Assembly (NCBI RefSeq): GCF_022539505.1
Contig: NC_061514.1
Coordinates: forward strand, 342,844,644-342,908,643
Direction of reading: 5' to 3'
DNA: 64,000 nt
Source of the DNA: Lolium rigidum
Taxonomy: Eukaryota; Streptophyta; Magnoliopsida; Poales; Poaceae
The notes below the pieces were generated by a model. That model was given only the letters and a program-made list of their open reading frames with translations. It searched no databases and was not told where the DNA came from. Below, piece after piece: positions 10,783 to 20,000 of the stretch (positions are counted from its first letter, which is position 1; each line of letters begins with the position of its first letter). The position numbers and the translations under genes were made by a program.

Positions 10783-11577
10783 TTACAAAGAATTAAACTG
10801 ATCAACCCATGTTTCTCGGGGTTGACGAACATAGACAATGGGTTCAAGAGGCGTGACTCGTATCTTGGTCGATCCAACTTGTTCTTGCCTAACTCGCACC
10901 GACACCGAATAGAGGCCGATGCCCCACACAGATGACGTGGTCAGGTCGCCATGCATCCACAGATGACCGTCGCTTCCCCTTGTGGGGCCGTGGACCAGCG
11001 AGTCCATCGACGGCATGAAATCCTTTGTTCCCGGCGGGTCTGTGATGCCCAACCTTACCTGGCCGCACACGTTCTTCGTCGGGTCAAGGTACTCAATCAT
11101 CGGCTTCCGCTCACACATCTCCCGGAACGCCAGCGCGCGAGCTTTCTCGTCCAGCTCCGGCGGCGTGCCGGCGGGTGCTATTGCACTCCCTGACACGTCG
11201 ATATCTGCCGGGGGGATGAAGTGGTAGGCAACGGCAAGATCTAGAAACGGGACCGCCTTACACAGGCCGATCCTCAACTTCGCCGGGCCCTGTAGCGCGA
11301 TCGTGGCGGCGGCTGCGGCAGCGTCCTCGAAGACGACGACGCCGACGTGCAGGACAAACCAGGTCGCGACGGCCTGGATGGGGCCGAAGGGCGCGAACGA
11401 GGCGAGTACGTCCTCGGAATTCCGGATATGTTCGACGAGGACGCAACGGCGGTGGAGGTCGGAGGCGTCGAGCTGCAGGCCCGCAACCGGCGCGAGGATG
11501 TTGCGTACCATTGTGGCGGTGGCGGCGTCGTCGCCGTAGACGCGACGAAGCATTACTATGTCCTCCAGGAAGATCAT
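10783..11577 (-). CDS. Single-exon host-type gene, possible RRM-like protein (264 aa)
   Basis: A GC-rich uninterrupted minus-strand ORF; I do not recognise a named family. Residues about 44-98 fit an RNA-recognition-motif pattern: strand CVLVEHI (RNP2-like, 45-51), helix EDVLASFAPFG, strand IQAVATWF, strand VGVVVFED (RNP1-like, 78-85), then an Ala-rich helix. The aromatic RNP1 residues are weak, so RNA binding is only a suggestion. The C-terminal half is mixed, with no membrane segment or signal peptide. The frame stays open upstream to 11670, but the extra codons (MRPIYIF) encode the TATA box itself, so the first AUG of the transcript should be at 11577. TATA box, short leader and AATAAA signal all line up. 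It is flanked by transposon debris and a minisatellite, which leaves its expression uncertain. Confidence 0.65.
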   Translation of the reverse strand: MIFLEDIVMLRRVYGDDAATATMVRNILAPVAGLQLDASDLHRRCVLVEHIRNSEDVLASFAPFGPIQAVATWFVLHVGVVVFEDAAAAAATIALQGPAKLRIGLCKAVPFLDLAVAYHFIPPADIDVSGSAIAPAGTPPELDEKARALAFREMCERKPMIEYLDPTKNVCGQVRLGITDPPGTKDFMPSMDSLVHGPTRGSDGHLWMHGDLTTSSVWGIGLYSVSVRVRQEQVGSTKIRVTPLEPIVYVRQPRETWVDQFNSL

Positions 11578-11654
11578 GTTGGCGCGCGCTGATCTGCTGG
11601 TTCTTTCGATCGTTCCCTGAATCTGCTGCCTCTTATTCCTTCTACTCTGAAAGA

Positions 11655-11663
11655 TATATATAG
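11655..11663 (-). promoter_or_regulatory. TATA box of the minus-strand gene
   Basis: The minus strand reads CCTATATATATCTTTC here, 78 bases upstream of the ATG at 11577. A start site about 30 bases downstream gives a 5' leader of about 45-50 bases with no upstream AUG. This decides the start codon. Confidence 0.6.
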
Positions 11664-11825
11664 GCCGCAACGCAAAGGGATCGAGTTGGGACCGGGTCCA
11701 AGTCGAACAGGATCGTCCAGATCCGAGTCAGGTCCAGGTTTCCCGTTTATTACTCCCTCAAATTAGAACTGACCAAGAGATTACAGTGTAGTACTATACC
11801 AGGGCCTGCCCAAGACGGAACCAAG

Positions 11826-11836
11826 GACGTCACGTC
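11826..11836 (-). promoter_or_regulatory. ACGT-core element (bZIP-type) upstream of the gene
   Basis: GACGTCACGTC holds two overlapping ACGT cores about 170 bases upstream of the TATA box of the minus-strand gene. ACGT cores are the usual binding sites of plant bZIP factors. It could be coincidental. Confidence 0.3.
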
Positions 11837-12227
11837 GATGGGAAACACTCTCAATCCCCCGGGGGATCGCGCCGAGCGATCGTCCACCATAGCTTTATCC
11901 TCTAGATGCGTTTTCCTCCTTCATCCAATTTCCCCTTCTTCTCGTTCTTTCTAGCCCACACCGTCGCAAGCACTCCATGCCCACGCCGCCGCAAGCACAC
12001 GCTCGCCGGCCGCTCTACTTCCACATCGCCGGCCGGACGCAGGCTGACCTCCGCTGCCCTGACTAGCCTTATCCTCCTAGCTCGTGGAGTTGACCTTGCC
12101 GTCAAGGCTGCTTTGAAGCGTAGCTCGTGGAGGCGGTGGCTGCCATGGAAAGTGCTGAAGAGGTCGGCGGCGGGAGGTGGGCGTTGCGGCAGCGGTCGAT
12201 GGGGTGGCTGCCGGCGGCGGACTGATT
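11837..12227. other. GC-rich unclassified segment
   Basis: A palindromic CCCCCGGGGG near 11856 is followed by a GC-rich stretch with overlapping ORFs on both strands (11906-12298 plus, 11902-12258 minus). Both ORFs are Arg/Ala/Ser-rich and look like composition artefacts. It could be the leading part of the same repeat unit as the following minisatellite. Confidence 0.4.
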
Positions 12228-12845
12228 TGCTACAAGGGGCGTCAGCTCTTGCTACCAAGGTCGGGCATCCTTGCTACGATGGCCAGCCAGCTTGCTAAAA
12301 GGGACGGTCGGCCCTGCTACCTTGGCACGCCGGCGTTGCTACCAGCGGTTGCCGCCGTTGCTAACGGTGTTGCTGCTAGCGGTCGCCGCCGTTGCTAAGG
12401 GGCGGCCGGCTCTGCTACCTCGGCACGACGGCGTTGCTGCCAGTCACGGCGGCCGTTGCTACAAGGGGCGGTCGACCCTGCTACCTCGACACGATGGCGC
12501 TGCTGCCAAGGCACATCGGGGCTGCTCCAAAGGCACATCGGCGCTGCTACATGGACTATCGGCTCTCTGCTGGTGGTGCTACAACTAGCGTCGGCGGTTG
12601 CTACAATCGCCGCCCGCGACTACTACAAGCAGCGGCGGCGGCTGCTACGTGCGGCGGCGGCGGCTGCTGCTACAAGTGGCTAGTTGCATTGCTACAAGGG
12701 CATCAGTGTCTACCGGCGGCGGAGGCGGTGACTTCTACAAACCAGCGGCGGCGTGCTACAAGCCGGCCGACGATGCTGCAAGGAGGTCGTCGATGCTAAG
12801 TTTGGCCGGCAGGGTTGCTACGAACGGTTAGCGGTGCTGCTACCG
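12228..12845. repeat. Degenerate 22-bp-period minisatellite (TGCTAC-anchored)
   Basis: TGCTAC or TGCTRN recurs at 12228, 12250, 12272, 12293, 12315, 12337, 12359 and onward (for example 12457, 12479, 12501, 12523, 12545). Spacing is almost always 21-23 bases and the filler is GC-rich, mostly CGGC/GGCG. Roughly 25-28 units are present, with slippage near 12371 and after 12600. Because 22 is not a multiple of 3, all three forward frames stay open over long stretches, which produces several overlapping spurious ORFs. Confidence 0.85.
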
Positions 12846-13239
12846 GCGTCATCGACGCGGGCGAGGTATCTCACCGGAGCAGGCCGACGAGGTCCGGTGG
12901 TTACGGGTGGTAGCCTGGTATAGAGCTGCGGGCATGTTCCTCTGGCATGTCCTTTGTGTTCTTTCTTTTCGTGGGTGGGGGAGACTTTTACGGCATGATG
13001 CATGAGGAGAAAAGTCATGAACATGTGTCAAAAGGTGGAGGCGGGGGATCAGAATTCTAATCCCCTGGGGACGCTCCGCGCTTCCCCACGTCGATGCATG
13101 CTCTACTCCGGATGCGCGCTTCCCCACGTCGATGGCATCTCTATCAGGCCACCCTAGCTGGCGGTCGATCGCGTGGAGGCATCCTAGCGGTCGATTCCCG
13201 ACTTTCCGTTTTTGTCTGTTGCTATTCCCTTTCCGCGCA
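12846..13239. other. GC-rich unclassified flank of the minisatellite
   Basis: No gene is seen. A short duplication, CGCGCTTCCCCACGTCGATG, occurs near 13076-13095 and 13113-13132. The palindrome-like GATCAGAATTCTAATCCCC lies near 13050. A long minus-strand ORF (12849-13457) crosses this and the SINE-like segment but has no coding character. Confidence 0.4.
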
Positions 13240-13460
13240 GGCAAAAAATAACCCTTGCACTCGCTGGGACTCGAACCGGCAACCTCTATTCTTACGCCGC
13301 GCAGGCCAGAAATAACCCTTGCACTCGAACCGGCAATCTCCATTCTTACGACGCGCATGGCACGAGCTGACCAGCAGAACATTGACATCTTGCTGTAAAC
13401 AATACTGGCGCACTGGTTTTCTACTAATCTCCAGAGCCACCTTAGCTCACGAGTCACGAG
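13240..13460 (-). mobile_element. tRNA-derived SINE-like segment with duplicated B box
   Basis: On the minus strand a perfect RNA polymerase III B box, GGTTCGAGTCC, lies at 13267-13277. A second, slightly degenerate copy (GGTTCGAGTGC) lies 54 bases away at 13321-13331, in a duplicated block that also repeats GTAAGAATRGAGRTTGCC. Upstream on the minus strand, GCTGGTCAGCTCGTGCC could be a decayed A box region. No poly-T or A-rich tail is clear. A decayed tRNA pseudogene is the alternative. Confidence 0.4.
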
Positions 13461-13639
13461 AAAGGATCAGATACTACGTTCTGTCCAAATTCAAAAATTC
13501 AACATGTTTCATCTCTAAAAAAACAACTTAAATTTTACATCTGTTTTCAGCAATAAACCGGTCTAGACAAGATCTTTAAAAGTAGCACCCACATTAATAT
13601 GTTTCAACAACTTTTTTTTGGCCAAAAAGTTATCAACCG

Positions 13640-14370
13640 GCTTCCCGTTATTTATGAACGGTAAATGTGAAAAGATACCAACTCATAAAAGGAAGTTTAT
13701 TTAGAATATTTTGAGGATATTTTTAGCTCGCAATTTATCAACCCATGCACTCATTATTTATGAACGGTAAATGTAAAAAGATACCGACTCAAAAAAGGAT
13801 TTTTTAAAGAATATTTTAGGGATACTTTTAGCTCAAAATTTATCAACCGTTGCGCCCATTATTTATCAACGGTTACCGACTCAAACAAGGACATTTTATT
13901 TAGAATATTTTGGGACATTTTTAGCTCACAATTTATCAACCCCTACACCCATTGTTTATGAATGGTAAATTTGAAAAGATACCGACTCAAAAAAGGATAT
14001 TTTATTTAGAATACTTTGGGACATTTTTAGCTCACAATTTATCAACCCCTACGTCCATTATTTATCAACGGTAATGTGAAAAAGATATCGACTCAAAAAT
14101 TGATATTTATTAGAATACTTTGGGACATTTTTAGCTCACAATTTATCAACCTCTACGCCCATTATTTATCAACGGTCAATGTGAAAATATACCGAATCAG
14201 AAAAGGAAATTTTATTTAGAATATTTTAGGATACTTTTAGCTCACAATTTATCAACCCCTACGCCCGTTATTTATCATCAGTAGATCTGAAAAGATACCG
14301 AATAATAAGTAAATTTTATTTAGAATATTTTGGAGATATTTTTAGCTCACAATTTATGAACCCTATGCCC
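13640..14370. repeat. 106-bp tandem repeat array, about 7 copies
   Basis: The landmark TTAGCTC recurs with AGCTC at 13725, 13831, 13923, 14029, 14133, 14239 and 14344. Spacings are 106, 92, 106, 104, 106 and 105. Each unit holds two ATTTATCAAC-like motifs about 22 bases apart and an AAAAGATACCGACTCA block. Units are AT-rich and diverged from one another. No gene is present. It could be a private satellite or a repeat array inside a TE. Confidence 0.9.
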
Positions 14371-15105
14371 GTTAATAACTGGTTAAAACTTGTCAACCGT
14401 GTGAGTGCCCTTGTAAGTACTTCATTTGCAAAGGGGGGGAACACATCGGCTGGGTTATGTTTGCAGAGTATAGAACTGTCAGTTGTGTGCTCTCTTACCT
14501 TCTCTGATAGACGACTGTTGTAGAGTGTCTCTATAGGTTTCTAGTGCTTGCGTGCTGCCGCTTAACCCCACCATATTGCAAATGACGTTCCTCTTGCGTC
14601 CTCTAAGTCCCCTGCGTGCCTCAAGTACAAAGGACGACTGGTTGATGAATGCTTATACGTTTTGAAGTCTTGTTAAGTACGAACCCTTACTTATTGATGC
14701 TTTGGGACATAACCGGGCAGGTATGAAGATCGGTGCGATGAAGGACGGCGCTAGCAAGGGTTACCCTTCCGGCTTGGCCTGGGCAGGGTTATGGACGCCA
14801 CTGGTTATCTTCAGGACTCTTAGTCCAATTTGTATCTTGTTCGTACTCGGACGCATTCGACATTTCTGTATGATTTGGATCTTGTATATTTGTATCCTAA
14901 CTCGCTGGAGTCGTTGTTGTAATATATCCGTTTCTTATCGGCTCTATTGTAATCCAGTTGTAATGTTACCGCTTGTGTTAATTCCTCTGGCATCACGTGT
15001 GTGATTCTTCGCACACGTCGTGTCGGAGGGCGTTTCAGAATCGATATCGTGCGGATTTCGGCGGGTTCGCTGGGATCCTCATGGTATCGGTTACGGGGCG
15101 TCACA
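14371..15105 (+). repeat. Tekay-like LTR 3' part (element G)
   Basis: The segment ends GGGGCGTCACA and is followed by a tRNA-Met PBS, so it is the 3' part of an LTR. It differs in sequence from the LTR of element C. The 5' boundary is unknown and may lie within or before the tandem array. Only about 76 bases of internal region remain (15121-15196) before element C interrupts. Confidence 0.6.
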
Positions 15106-15108
15106 AGT

Positions 15109-15120
15109 TGGTATCAGAGC
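15109..15120 (+). promoter_or_regulatory. Primer binding site of element G
   Basis: TGGTATCAGAGC is a perfect match to the initiator tRNA-Met type primer site, three bases after the LTR end TCACA. Confidence 0.75.
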
Positions 15121-15191
15121 CCAGGTTGACGATACCCCACTAGTCCAGTCTGGAGGATAACCTTGCCAACGGTCGTTGAGTTTAGAGTGTC

Positions 15192-15196
15192 AAAAC
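15192..15196. repeat. Target-site duplication of element C (AAAAC)
   Basis: AAAAC directly precedes TGTAACAC and is repeated at 61769-61773 directly after the 3' LTR end CCCACA. Confidence 0.9.
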
Positions 15197-16095
15197 TGTA
15201 ACACTCCATTTTTCAGAACCTGCATATTTTAAAAAAACTTGAAAATTAGATCCCACAAAAACTTTTATTTTGTGCTTGTGAGTGTGCTTAGTTTGGAATC
15301 TTGCATAACCTAGTTTAAAATTCCACTTGGTGTGTTAATTTATGTGATAGCACTAACAACCAAATTGAGCACCCCTTTTTAAATCATTAGGGTTTAACCC
15401 ACTTATTCAAATAACACCCCCTCTAATGAGGCACTTTGCCTCAAAAACCCTAACCCTAATTTTTACACCATCTCAAGATAAGAGGGAAAACTTCCCCCTC
15501 TTAATTATGTGGTAACCACCACCCCACCTAGGGTTACACCACCAACACCACCACCACTTCATTTCTCTTACTTACTCCAACACTTGTGTGCATACACTTT
15601 TGCCAAAATTTTGGCACATGCACTATGGAATGGCCCTCTCTTTCACCCCTGCCCCTTTCTCTTTTCTCTCTTCTCTCTCTCTTGGTTTAGGCCAAGAGAC
15701 AAGAAGGGGGACTTCCCCCTTTCTTTTTCTTCTCCCCTCTCTCTCTCTCTCTCTCTCTCTTTTCTTCTCGGGATGGGCCGTGGACAGCACCACCACCCCT
15801 CTCCCCTGCTCTGGCCCAATCTTAGCCCGCACCACCCCCTCTCTTTGGCCCAACCGCCACTAGAACCCCTCCCCCGCCAAACCCTAGACGCCAAACCGCG
15901 TGCACGCCTGGCAGGAGACATGATGGCGTCGCCTCGCTCGACGCGCCATCAGCCTTGGCTGCCGCATGCCTCCTCGACTCCCTCCCCTTGCTGACGCCAC
16001 CAGGGCAACGTCACCATGGGCCCGGCTGGTGACGCGAGCCCTCGCGCGCCATTGGCCACCAGCACCGCCCGCTCCACTACCCCTCCCTCTCTGCC

Positions 16096-16103
16096 TATAA
16101 AAA
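16096..16103 (+). promoter_or_regulatory. LTR TATA box of C (5' copy)
   Basis: TATAAAAA in a C/T-rich context; the same box is at 52000-52007 in the 3' LTR. Transcription would start near 16125, and the first downstream ATG is at 16203. Confidence 0.6.
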
Positions 16104-16202
16104 CCCACCGAGCGCCACCTCTCTCCCTTCAGCTCCCCACTCACACGCCGTTAGGCTGCCCCTCCCTCTGCCAAGCTGCTCGAGCAGCAGCTCAAGCCGC
16201 TG

Positions 16203-17410
16203 ATGTTGCCGCACCGAGACGCTCACCGCGGTCACTGCGAGGGTGACGCGCAGGTGGTCACCGCCGCGACGCCATCGACGCCTCCCTCTCTCCTCTCTCG
16301 TCGCCATCACCCTCTGTCGCGCCTAACCCACCTCCCCTGGCCTCTCTGTCGCGCAGATCTGCAGCAGGACCGCAACGCCGTCGATGAGCCGACGCCGCCC
16401 GTGCTGCAGTCGACGATGCGGGAGGAGGAGCAGACGCACCTGGACGTCGCCAGGACAAGCACACGCCGCACACCCACGCCACCAGCACGCCTGCACGACA
16501 CCACGCCACCGCCAGCCGCCGGTAAGCCCCTAGCCGCCCCCTTTCTTATTCCGCGCCAGCGAGCGCCGCGGACGTCGACGACGCGACGGATCTGGACCGT
16601 CGGATCCAGATCGGGCGTGCGCATGGCGCATGCACGGCCACGTCGGTGTGCATGGCCACGTCTACCGGCCTGGCCCGCCACGGGCCCCGACCCCTTTTTC
16701 TTTTTATTTTTCTCCCGCCACCCGGAGAGCCCCACTGGGCCGGCCCAACTCCACCGCACCGGCACGGCCCAAATCTTCCCGCCCAAATGAAATTCGTTTA
16801 AAAATTTAAAACAACAAATCAAATTTGAAATATGCCAGTGCACTGTTTTGCGAATAATTTGAGTTTGGTAGATCCAATTGAGGTGATTCAAATGTCAGTA
16901 GAACCAGTTTGAAAATATCTATCTAATGCCACTGTCCTTGTATTTTTAGGATTTGTGTACGATTTTTAATGTATTAAACATGATCATTGTATTCTGGTTA
17001 GTATTTATAATTCTAAAAATTGAAAGATTAACAGTTTTGAGTGAATCAAATTGTGTTGAACTTGTTTTATTAATGTACATCAAGGAAAAATACTAACCTC
17101 TACTGTTCATGAAAAATTGTGACTGTTTGTAAGTGTATGTGAGTTACATGCAATGATAGATTAAAAATCCCATTGTTTTACTCAAATCCTTGCCACCTTT
17201 TTATTTTAAAAATAACCAACCTATCATTTGTTACTGTCAAACAACTCCCCTGCATGTTTTCATCTTTTATTTATTGTACCCTTGGTTCTGAGTTGTGTAT
17301 TGATTGTATGTATCGTTTACTTTTGCGACGCTAGATACGAACGAGGGTGAAGTTGAATGGGGAGGACTTTGGAGAAGGATTTGAGGAAGACCAGGGACAA
17401 GCCAACCAAG
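16203..17410 (+). other. Putative LTR-encoded spliced ORF, exons 1-2 (5' LTR copy)
   Basis: Exon 1 would run from the first ATG after the TATA box (16203) to 16521 at a GCCG|GTAAGC donor. The acceptor is at 17334/17335 (CGCTAG|ATACG). Exon 2 ends at 17410 at AAG|GCAAGC, a GC-type donor. Exon 3 lies at 27390-27445 in the LTR remainder, beyond element D. Exon 2 encodes a Glu/Gly/Gln-rich acidic stretch and exon 3 an acidic Tyr/Asp-rich end. In this 5' copy an extra T near 17360 shifts the exon 2 frame. This is an inference from frame and splice consensus only. A non-coding LTR leader with chance open frames is the alternative. Confidence 0.35.
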
Positions 17411-18777
17411 GCAAGCCATCTTTTTATCTCTGATATGATGTCTCATTGGATGTCATCTAGTTGATATCCATAGTATCTTGGTTCTATGTGTGTTGATCTA
17501 CATTTTGTTGTCATTTATGCTTGGTTGGAAGCATGGTAACCCTAGTGGTTATACTCTTCTATTGTCTTTATGATTGTTGGATGCATGGTAGCATGGCCGT
17601 GCTATCCTACTTGAGGATTTCTTTATGCTTAGCTTGAGCATAATTCATCTCGGGACAATAATTTTGCACCACACCCCTTTTGTAGTACGAAGGTATCAAG
17701 GCCATGATCTTGGTGTATTCTCAACTTGAGATGAGTACGCATATGTATCCTACTGGTATTAGTGTCGGCCAAGTTCCCCTCTTTGTCACTTAAATTGGTT
17801 AGCTAGCACCTCAAATCTGAAAGTATCTTCCCTCTTATGTTGTCATTATACATGCTTACCTTAAGCAAGTATGATATTGTTTCAATACCACTCCCATATG
17901 CCTCTCAATGGCATGATGACCATCATCTCGGCCATAGTAGAGTATTAGTCCCCTCATGAAATTTTAGGTTGGGAAACCCTCAAGGTTTTGCCTTGTTGTA
18001 AAAGTTTTTGATAAAACCTTGAGTAAGGCAATTACCCAAGTGGATGTTTATGAATGAAAAAGGATCTTGATAAAGAGGATGAGAAAGGGGCTGAGTTTAT
18101 GAAAACGTTGGCGCCTAAGTATTCACCCATGCCAATTTGCTAGCGCAACCACATTATCCCAACATGGGCACGAGGCTTAGCTTGACGTCCGTTTTTCTTA
18201 TCTATGGGACACCGCACAACTATACAAGGGTAAGAGTACCCCCGAGTCCGGATTGTCATAAGTGGGAGGCAATAGTATAACGGGATGCCTTCGGGGCTAC
18301 CCGTCCAGAAGACACTATGGGTCTCCTAACGTGGCAGTGGAGTCACGCTCAAAGTGAGGTGAGCTGTCACGGTGCCGGGGAGGTACACACTCCATAGGGT
18401 AGGATCCCATGATTAGTTGAATAGGCGAAAGGCTTTGACTAACTATCCGAGACTCGCAAACTTTCGTATGACAAACCAGGGATGATCCCGGCGGATTTGT
18501 TGGTTCTTGTGGGGAAAGTGCGCACACTCTTCAGAGTTAAATCTATTCGAATAGCCGCGTCTGCGGTCATGGACGGTTGAAATGGCTGTTGCTTAGCACT
18601 GATGAGTTTTGGTTTTAGAAATGCTTTACAAACAAAGTGGAAAGATGTTGAACGTACCGGAAGGGTACGAGAAAGTTTTGTGTCGACCATATGGAGATTG
18701 GTGGAGGAAAAAGAAACAAAAGTTGGTTACCCCTTCCTAGTGTTTCATGTAGAGGAACTCTTCTTCAATAAAGATAT

Positions 18778-19939
18778 TGTTATCACCAGAATTTGACCGA
18801 GTCAGAGGTGGGCCGCGATCAAGATGGATTTAAAGAATATACATAGAAGAATTACGTGAGTCGGCCTGTTATGCTGAAGTTGGGCTAGATTGCCCATATA
18901 TCTGTAATATAATAGATCGTATCTTAGATAGAGTTTTACCCGTGCACGGTTAGGTGCACGCCTAAATTAGAAAGTCCCCTGGACTATAAATATGTATCTA
19001 GGGTTTATGGAATAAACAACAACCAACGTTCAACCAAACAAATCAATCTCGGCGCATCGCCAACTCCTTCGTCTCGAGGGTTTCTACCGGTAAGCGACAT
19101 GCTTGCCTAGATCGCATCTTGCGATCTAGGCAGCACAAGCTCCACGTTGTTCATGCGTTGCTCGTATCTGAAGCCTTGTTGATGGCGAGCAACGTAGTTA
19201 TCATAGATGTGTTAGGGTTAGCATAGTTCTTCGTGTAACATGCTATCGTAGTGCAACCCTTGCATGTCTAGCCGCCCTTACACCTATCTTAGGTGTAGGG
19301 GCGGCACCCCGCTTGATCATTATTTAGTAGATCTGATCCGTTACGATTGCTCCTTGTTCTACAAGGATTAGTTTAATATCTGCAATAGTTAGGCCTTACA
19401 AAAGGGTGGAGGATCCAGCGGCACGTAGGGTGTCGTTCGCTAGCTATAAACAGGATGTTCCGGGGATCAACCTCGTGTTGGTTTTTAGGCCTTGTTTAGG
19501 ATCGGCTTACGATCACCGTGCGTGGCCGCGAGGCCCAACCGTGAGTAGGATGATCCGATTATGCGGTGAAAACCCTAAATCGTCGTAGATCTCATTAGCT
19601 TTATCTTGATCAAGCAGGACTACCATATATTCGTGCACCTCGTACGAATCATGGGTGGATCGGCTCCTTGAGCCGATTCACGAGATAACCTGAGAGCCGA
19701 TCGAGGCTCGTATTTAATGTTTACGTGTATGCCATGCAGGAAACTAAGCGAGGCATCTCCATCACCTTCACGACCAGGTATAGGTCAGGTGGCACGCCCT
19801 TGCAATCAGCATCGGACGTGTGACCAGAAGGCTTTGCGGGCCGTCGCTCGGAGGGACCTCAGCCAGCCGCAGCTTTAGGTTGTTCCCGGCTCTACGGTGT
19901 TGCCCGTCGCTGCCCGCCGGTGGGTTTCGGACGACAACA
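18778..19939 (+). repeat. 5' LTR of D
   Basis: 1162 bp, TG...CA, with TATAAATA at 18985-18992. It has 8 extra bases (about 18894) relative to the 3' copy. The 60-codon ORF at 19406 recurs in the 3' LTR (26416) but has no recognisable domain. Confidence 0.93.
18985..18992 (+). promoter_or_regulatory. LTR TATA box of D
   Basis: TATAAATA, duplicated at 25997-26004 in the 3' LTR, about 200 bases into the LTR. Confidence 0.55.
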
Positions 19940-19944
19940 CATTC

Positions 19945-19962
19945 TGGCACGCCCGGTGGGAC
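19945..19962 (+). promoter_or_regulatory. Primer binding site of D
   Basis: TGGCACGCCCGGTGGGAC starts five bases after the 5' LTR end. This TGGCACGCCCGG type is common in grass Tat-like Gypsy elements. Which tRNA it matches was not checked. Confidence 0.65.
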
Positions 19963-20000
19963 GAGCTTCTACATCAACCACATCGCCATCTACATCTGAG

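Larger units (their letters stand above)
15197..18777 (+). repeat. 5' LTR of C, first part
   Basis: This is the first about 3.58 kb of the LTR, up to the GATAT target of element D. It holds a CT microsatellite (about 15734-15760), the TATA box at 16096 and the possible LTR ORF exons 1 and 2. The matching 3' LTR segments are 51105-53809 and 60241-60995. The 3' copy has a much shorter CT tract and lacks about 100 bases near 18440-18530. Confidence 0.92.

Noticed and set aside
11902..12298. Overlapping long ORFs on both strands in the GC-rich segment
   Set aside because: Both strands are open because of composition, and the products are Arg/Ala/Ser-rich without motif. No promoter pattern or neighbour support exists.
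12849..13457. Minus-strand ORF of 202 codons
   Set aside because: It crosses the minisatellite flank and the duplicated SINE-like block, and its Arg/Ser/Pro-rich composition follows local GC. No domain is seen.
13640..14370. CRISPR-like regular repeat array
   Set aside because: Units are contiguous and diverged, without short identical repeats separated by unique spacers, and the context is a plant nuclear genome.
16307..16891. Minus-strand ORF of 194 codons in the LTR of C
   Set aside because: A complementary shadow of GC-rich exon 1 text. The 3' LTR copy does not preserve it as one frame (52136-52399 and 52345-52554 are separate pieces).
19406..19588. 60-codon ORF in the LTRs of D
   Set aside because: It is identical in both LTRs only because LTRs are copies. 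It has no recognisable motif, and a start inside the LTR leader is not supported.
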